Positions 59,562 to 64,000 of a DNA stretch of 64,000 bases are shown piece by piece. The stretch is from contig NZ_JAIWHV010000004.1 in the NCBI RefSeq assembly GCF_020177375.1, positions 62,001-126,000 on the forward strand, given 5' to 3'. The notes beneath the pieces are model-generated. The model worked only from the letters and a program-made list of their open reading frames with translations. It searched no databases and was not told where the DNA came from. A program made the position numbers and the translations under genes. Source of the stretch: Saliphagus infecundisoli. GTDB taxonomy: Archaea; Halobacteriota; Halobacteria; Halobacteriales; Natrialbaceae. Within the stretch, counting starts at the first letter, position 1; every line of letters starts with the position of its first letter.

Positions 59562-61273
59562 GCGGCGAGGACGAGCCCGTCGGCCGCGAGGTCGCCTACC
59601 GGATCTTCGCGGCAGAGTACGACGACGCCACCCTCTCGCATACCGAAAGCGACGACGACCGGGCGCCCAACTACGTGATCACGCCGACGGGCGCACGGAT
59701 CAACCGGCTGTTCGTCGTCGGCACCCTGACTGAAGTCAGTCGAGTGAACGAGGAGATGGTCCGCGCCCGCGTCGTCGACCCGACGGGCGCGTTCGTCGTC
59801 TACGCCGGCCAGTACCAGCCCGAGGCCCTGGCCTTCCTCGAGAGCGCCGACCCCCCCGAGTTCGTCGCCGTCACCGGGAAGGCCCGCACGTTCGAGCCGG
59901 ACGACGGCGACCGGATCTACACCTCGGTCCGCCCGGAGTCGATCGCCGTCGTCGACGCCGACACCCGCGACCGGTGGGTGGTGACGACCGCCGAGCGGAC
60001 CGACGACCGGATCGGAACCATCGCTGCGGCTGCGACCGAGGAGGCCCGCGACGACGAGCTCGCGACCCTGCTCGCCGATCGGGGCATCGAGAGGGGCCTC
60101 GCTAGCGGGACCGCCCTCGCGCTCGCCCACTACGGGACGACCCCAGACTACCTGGGGGCACTCTCGGAACTGGCGACCGACGCAGTCCGGGTGATCGCCG
60201 GCGACTTGGAGGAGGTCCCGCCGTTCGATATCGCACCAAGCGGCGAGGGAGAGACTGATATCGCGTACGCGGATCTCGCCCGGGAGTTCGACGGGGAGCC
60301 GGCCGCAGTCGCCGACTCTGACCTGGCCTCTTCGGAACCGACGACCGCGGGCGAGCCGACGGAGACGGACGAGTCCGGGGAGCCGGATGCGACCGACGCG
60401 GAAGCGCCCACGGAGACGAGTGCGGCCGAAACGGATACCGAAAACGTCGAACCCGAAGGCGGAGACGAGGAGACCGCGATGGAGAACACGGAGTCCGCGC
60501 CGGAAACCGCAACCACGGAGCCCGAGGACCGCGAGGAGGCCGAACCGGCGGACGATCCCGAGCCGGCCGCCGGTGAGAAACCGGACCCCGTCTCCGAGGA
60601 ATCCGCGGCCGCCGACTCGAGTTCCGAGCCGGCCGACAAGGAGCCGGAACCGAAGGCCGAGAGCGGAGCCGGTACCGAAGCCGACAGTGAGGCCGGCGAA
60701 AACGGAACAGAAGCGGCCGCCGACCTCGAGGAGAACGTCGAGGGAGAGGCCGGGATGTACGAGATGGACGACGAGGAGCGCGAAGAGATCGAAGACGAGT
60801 TCGGCGCCGAGTTCACGACCGGATCCGACGTCGAAGAGCCCGGAGAGGCCGCCATCGAGGCCCCCGAGCCGGAGGAGCGCGAGGAAGGGACAGAGCCGGG
60901 CGCTGGGGCGGCGACCGAGGAGGAGTCCCTAGGGGACTTCGACTCCGGGAGCGAGGGGTTCTCGGACGCGACGGACACCAGCAGATCGGATGCTGGCGGC
61001 GAGCCGACGTCGGCCGACGCCGGGCCCGAGGACGCCACCGAAACCGACGACGAGGCCGGCGGGGAGGACGAGGGGGACGTCGATCTCGAGGCGTACGCCG
61101 TCGAGACGATGCAGGAGTTAGACGACGGCGACGGTGCCGACCGCGAGACGGTGGTCGAGCGGGTCGCGAGCGAGACGGGTACCGACGAGGAGGCGGTCGA
61201 GTCCGCGATCGACGAGGCGCTGATGAGCGGCCAGTGTTACGAGCCCGAGGACGGGACGCTGAAGGCCATTTGA
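59558..61273 (+). CDS. rpap1: RPA-associated protein (COG3390) with long acidic linker
   Basis: 571 residues. The N-terminal part (about 1-120) is an OB-like domain: APNYVITPTGARINRLFVVGTLTEVSRVNEEMVRARVVDPTG. After a helical middle region comes a very long stretch of Glu/Asp/Ser/Thr/Ala (about 235-500) with no evident fold. The C-terminal 65 residues, DLEAYAVETMQELDDGDGADRETVVERVASETGTDEEAVESAIDEALMSGQCYEP, form a winged helix. RPAP proteins act with RPA in Haloferax. The linker probably holds the two folded ends apart and may contact partners by charge. Confidence 0.9.
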   Translation: MSGEDEPVGREVAYRIFAAEYDDATLSHTESDDDRAPNYVITPTGARINRLFVVGTLTEVSRVNEEMVRARVVDPTGAFVVYAGQYQPEALAFLESADPPEFVAVTGKARTFEPDDGDRIYTSVRPESIAVVDADTRDRWVVTTAERTDDRIGTIAAAATEEARDDELATLLADRGIERGLASGTALALAHYGTTPDYLGALSELATDAVRVIAGDLEEVPPFDIAPSGEGETDIAYADLAREFDGEPAAVADSDLASSEPTTAGEPTETDESGEPDATDAEAPTETSAAETDTENVEPEGGDEETAMENTESAPETATTEPEDREEAEPADDPEPAAGEKPDPVSEESAAADSSSEPADKEPEPKAESGAGTEADSEAGENGTEAAADLEENVEGEAGMYEMDDEEREEIEDEFGAEFTTGSDVEEPGEAAIEAPEPEEREEGTEPGAGAATEEESLGDFDSGSEGFSDATDTSRSDAGGEPTSADAGPEDATETDDEAGGEDEGDVDLEAYAVETMQELDDGDGADRETVVERVASETGTDEEAVESAIDEALMSGQCYEPEDGTLKAI

Positions 61274-61277
61274 GCCG

Positions 61278-62057
61278 ATGGTCGACGACGGCCGAGTCGA
61301 GCCGATCCCGGGGGAACCGGCGGCGGTCGCCGACCTCGGGGGCGAGCGCGCGCTCGTGATCGCGGACTACCACGCCGGGATCGAGGCGGGGCTCCGGGCC
61401 GAGCGGGGGATCGAGGTGCCGAGTCGAGCCGGCGAGCGCCGCGACCGGCTCCTCTCGCTGGTCTCCCGAACCTATCCCGACCGGCTCGTCGTCCTCGGGG
61501 ACCTGATGCACTCGATCGGCGGGCCGGGAGGTGCCGAACGCGGCGAGCTCGAGGTGCTGTTCGAGTCCCTGCCAGCGGCCCTCGACGTCCTTCTGGTAAA
61601 AGGCAATCACGACGGCGAGATCGAGGGCTGGCTCGAGGGCGTAGACGTCCGACCGGGCGAGGGATTCCGCCTCGGCGGCGTCGGCGTCTGTCACGGTCAC
61701 ACCTGGCCGGCGCCCGCGGCGCTCTCCGGCGAGGTTCTCTGTCTGGGCCACGAGCATCCCTGCGTCCGTCTGGAGGACAGCGTCGGCGGGAGCCGGGTCG
61801 AGCGCGTCTGGCTCCGGGGCCGACTCGAGCCCGCGGGGTTCGAAGAGCGGGCGGGCTACGAGGCGGTCGGCTGGCTCGGCGGGGACGAAGAGCCCCCCGA
61901 GATGGTCGTCTTCCCGGCGTTCAACGATCTTGCTGGGGGAACCTGGACGAACCTCCCGGACCAGTCGTTTCTCTCGCCCTTTCTGCCCAACGGGCTGGCG
62001 GGAGGCGAGGCCTACCTCCTCGACGGCACCCGGCTGGGCGACTACCGGTCGGTGTAG
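61278..62057 (+). CDS. rpe: RPA-operon calcineurin-like phosphoesterase
   Basis: 259 residues. Metal motifs ADYHAG (in place of DxHxG), VVLGDLMHS, VKGNHDGEIE and CHGHTWP ... LGHEHPCVRL are present. It follows rpap1 by four bases and corresponds to the RPA-associated phosphoesterase of the known haloarchaeal operon. A nuclease or phosphatase role at single-stranded DNA is likely; the reaction is not established. Confidence 0.9.
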   Translation: MVDDGRVEPIPGEPAAVADLGGERALVIADYHAGIEAGLRAERGIEVPSRAGERRDRLLSLVSRTYPDRLVVLGDLMHSIGGPGGAERGELEVLFESLPAALDVLLVKGNHDGEIEGWLEGVDVRPGEGFRLGGVGVCHGHTWPAPAALSGEVLCLGHEHPCVRLEDSVGGSRVERVWLRGRLEPAGFEERAGYEAVGWLGGDEEPPEMVVFPAFNDLAGGTWTNLPDQSFLSPFLPNGLAGGEAYLLDGTRLGDYRSV

Positions 62058-62107
62058 TAGCAGATGCAAGCGGGGGGTCCTTGCACCGGGACGGCCATCG
62101 CCCACTC

Positions 62108-62419
62108 ATGCCGATGGAGACCTACCGACTCGAGGTTCGGGAGACCGAGACCGCGGAGGGAATCGACGTCGACCTCTACGGCGAGGACGACCTGGTCGAG
62201 GCCTCGACCAGGGTCGCCTACGAGGAGTTCGGGCTCGAGCCGGCCGACGACCGCGAGACGCCTACCGCCGAGTTCCGGGAGTTCCGGGCCGACGCGATGC
62301 GGACGGACGTCCAGTTCGCGCGCGACCCAGCCGGGTTCGATTTTCGAGTCGTCGGCGACGGCGACGGCATAGAGACCGTCCGGATCGAGGACGAGGCGTG
62401 GGACCTCGACGACTCCTGA
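62108..62419 (+). CDS. Small acidic haloarchaeal protein (103 aa)
   Basis: 103 residues: METYRLEVRETETAEGIDVDLYGEDDLVEASTRVAYEEFGL, then a helical part and IETVRIEDEAWDLDDS. No family or motif recognised; beta-rich at both ends. The ATG at 62108 is used, with an in-frame ATG six bases on as alternative. It sits between rpe and the helicase gene on the same strand. Confidence 0.6.
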   Translation: MPMETYRLEVRETETAEGIDVDLYGEDDLVEASTRVAYEEFGLEPADDRETPTAEFREFRADAMRTDVQFARDPAGFDFRVVGDGDGIETVRIEDEAWDLDDS

Positions 62420-62509
62420 TGCCGGTTGAGCCGACTCGACCGTGACGGGCGATCACGAGCCACGTCGACGAACAACGACCTTTTGGCCGCTGCGCCCCTG
62501 GTTCCGCCG

Positions 62510-64000
62510 ATGATGCGCGGGGACCAGGCGGCGTTCGCTCGCCTCGGGGAAGCGGTGCGCGAGGCGCTCTCCGAGCGGGGCTTCTCGACGCCGACGGCCC
62601 CCCAGCGCCTGGCGATCCCGCCGCTTGCGGCGGGCGAGCACACGCTCGTGATCGCGCCCACCGGGAGCGGGAAGACCGAGACCGCGATGCTGCCCGTCTT
62701 TGACGACCTCTCGGAGGATCCTCCGGAGGGGTTCGGCGCGCTCTACGTCACCCCGCTGCGGGCGCTCAACCGGGACATGCGGGATCGCCTCGAGTGGTGG
62801 GGCGAGTACCTCGATCTGGAGGTCGACGTCCGCCACGGCGACACCACCCAGTATCGGCGGGGCAAACAGGCCGAGGACCCCCCGGACGTGCTCGTGACGA
62901 CCCCCGAGACGCTCCAGGCGATGCTTACAGGGGAACGGCTCCGGGAGGGCCTCGAGAGCGTCTCCCACGTCGTCGTCGACGAGGTCCACGAGCTCGCGGC
63001 CTCCAAACGGGGCGCACAGCTTTCCGTGGGACTCGAGCGCCTCCGTGAGCTCTCGGGGGGGTTCCAGCGGATCGGGCTCTCGGCGACCGTCGGCGACCCC
63101 AGCGAAGTAGCAAATTTTCTCACGGGCGGGCGGCCCTGCGAGGTCCGGGAGATCGACGTCGGCAGCGACGTCTCGGTGACCGTCCGCGAACCCGAGATCA
63201 CCGACGAGGACGAGGCGCTGTCGGGACAGTTGATGACCGAACCCGACACGGCGAGTCACGTCCGGTACATCCGCGATCTGGTGGCCGAAAAGGAATCTAC
63301 TCTGATCTTCGTCAACACCCGCCAGACAGCCGAAGCCCTCGGCTCGCGCTTTCGAGAACTCGATCTCCCGATCGGCGTCCACCACGGCTCGCTCTCGAAG
63401 GAGGCCCGGATCGACGTCGAGGATCGGTTCAAGGAAGGCGAGATCGACGCCCTGCTCTGTACCTCCTCGATGGAACTGGGGATCGACGTCGGCCGGATCG
63501 ACCACGTGATCCAGTACAAGAGTCCCCGTCAGGTCGCCCGGCTGCTCCAGCGGATCGGCCGGGCGGGCCACAGGAGCGACGAGGTCTCGGAGGGGACGAT
63601 CGTCACCACTCGTCCCGACGACACCCTCGAGGCACTGGCCATCGCCCGCCGGGCTCGCGCGGGCGAGGTCGAACCCGCGGCGATCCACGAGGGGAGTCTG
63701 GACGTCGTCGCGAATCAAGTACCTGGACTCGTCCAGAGCCGTGGCTCGACGCCGCTCGAGACGGCCTACGAGATCGTTACTCGAGCGTACCCCTACCGGG
63801 AGCTCTCCGAGGAGGGATTTCGTGAGATCTGTTCGGAACTCCATCGCAATCAGGTAGTCTGGTTCGACGAGGGCGAGGATCGCCTGGAGACGACCGGCGG
63901 GACCTGGCAGTATGTGTATGGAAACCTCTCGATGATCCCCGACGAGGAGACCTACGAGGTCCACGACATCGCGGGGGGAAGCCAGATCGGGACCCTGGAC
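62510..64000 (+). CDS. lhr: Lhr-like ATP-dependent helicase (partial, cut by right edge)
   Basis: 497 codons visible, open at the edge. Walker A APTGSGKTE (about 49-57), DEVH box (VVVDEVHELAASKR), GLSATVGDPSE, TLIFVNTRQTAEALGSRF, SMELGIDVGRIDHVIQY and LLQRIGRAGHR are the superfamily-2 Lhr set. The winged-helix region begins at about 420 (VVANQVPGLVQSRGSTPLETAYEIV). Archaeal Lhr proteins translocate on single-stranded DNA and unwind forks and RNA-DNA hybrids, in keeping with the neighbouring rpa operon. ATG at 62510, with a second ATG in the next codon. Confidence 0.93.
   Translation, partial: MMRGDQAAFARLGEAVREALSERGFSTPTAPQRLAIPPLAAGEHTLVIAPTGSGKTETAMLPVFDDLSEDPPEGFGALYVTPLRALNRDMRDRLEWWGEYLDLEVDVRHGDTTQYRRGKQAEDPPDVLVTTPETLQAMLTGERLREGLESVSHVVVDEVHELAASKRGAQLSVGLERLRELSGGFQRIGLSATVGDPSEVANFLTGGRPCEVREIDVGSDVSVTVREPEITDEDEALSGQLMTEPDTASHVRYIRDLVAEKESTLIFVNTRQTAEALGSRFRELDLPIGVHHGSLSKEARIDVEDRFKEGEIDALLCTSSMELGIDVGRIDHVIQYKSPRQVARLLQRIGRAGHRSDEVSEGTIVTTRPDDTLEALAIARRARAGEVEPAAIHEGSLDVVANQVPGLVQSRGSTPLETAYEIVTRAYPYRELSEEGFREICSELHRNQVVWFDEGEDRLETTGGTWQYVYGNLSMIPDEETYEVHDIAGGSQIGTLD

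Overview
The window is chromosomal DNA from a haloarchaeon (class Halobacteria). The evidence is very acidic proteins, high-GC coding sequence with AT-rich promoters, TATA boxes about 27 bases ahead of start codons (leaderless transcripts), twin-arginine signals on exported proteins, a TFB gene, an archaeal-type RPA operon, archaeal riboflavin reductase and haloarchaea-specific families (DUF7344, HalOD1, DUF7405, DUF6735, amphi-Trp, Bat-type HTH). I do not assign a genus.

Layout. 1-732 is the start of a DNA methyltransferase that runs off the left edge. 733-7500 is a lower-GC, gene-poor accessory island. It holds two decayed IS200/IS605 (TnpB) right ends, a serine protease whose 3' end is overwritten by one of them, three small regulator-type genes (two DUF7344, one HalOD1), two very short zinc-ribbon genes, a broken beta-helix gene, duplicated non-coding hairpin repeats, another IS-like inverted repeat and a large surface thermonuclease. 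At 7596-8360 the N-terminus of an Orc1/Cdc6 initiator is fused in frame to the second half of a Na+/Ca2+ antiporter.

8398-31238 is mostly core metabolism: a GST/quinone-reductase protein, SDRs, a Tat lipoprotein related to DyP peroxidases, a HAD gene with two apparent frameshifts, a complete BMP-type nucleoside ABC importer operon (13774-18689), a TraB plus site-2-protease pair, an S66 peptidase, an F420-type LLM oxidoreductase, a membrane-inserted metallophosphoesterase, TFB and a DUF7344 membrane protein.

31621-41468 looks like a cell-surface polysaccharide locus: a Gfo/Idh/MocA dehydrogenase, three Tat-exported beta-helix proteins, a polytopic GT-C-like membrane protein and a PP-loop enzyme. 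Two of the beta-helix genes share a palindrome lying exactly between TATA box and start codon, which suggests common control.

41573-57380 carries NUDIX, a MacB-like ABC exporter, VOC, Bat-like regulator, Mn catalase, tRNA-Pro(UGG) with an array of tRNA-derived repeats beside it, a Ski2-type helicase, cupin, dehydrogenases, an MFS carrier, MsrA, an HD hydrolase and ArfC. 57483-64000 holds two small membrane proteins, the rpa1-rpap1-rpe single-strand-DNA-binding operon, a small acidic protein and the start of an Lhr helicase that runs off the right edge.

The strongest candidates for new biology are the shared palindromic promoter element of the beta-helix/polysaccharide locus, the Orc1-antiporter chimera, the tRNA-Pro repeat array, and the orphan TnpB right ends.
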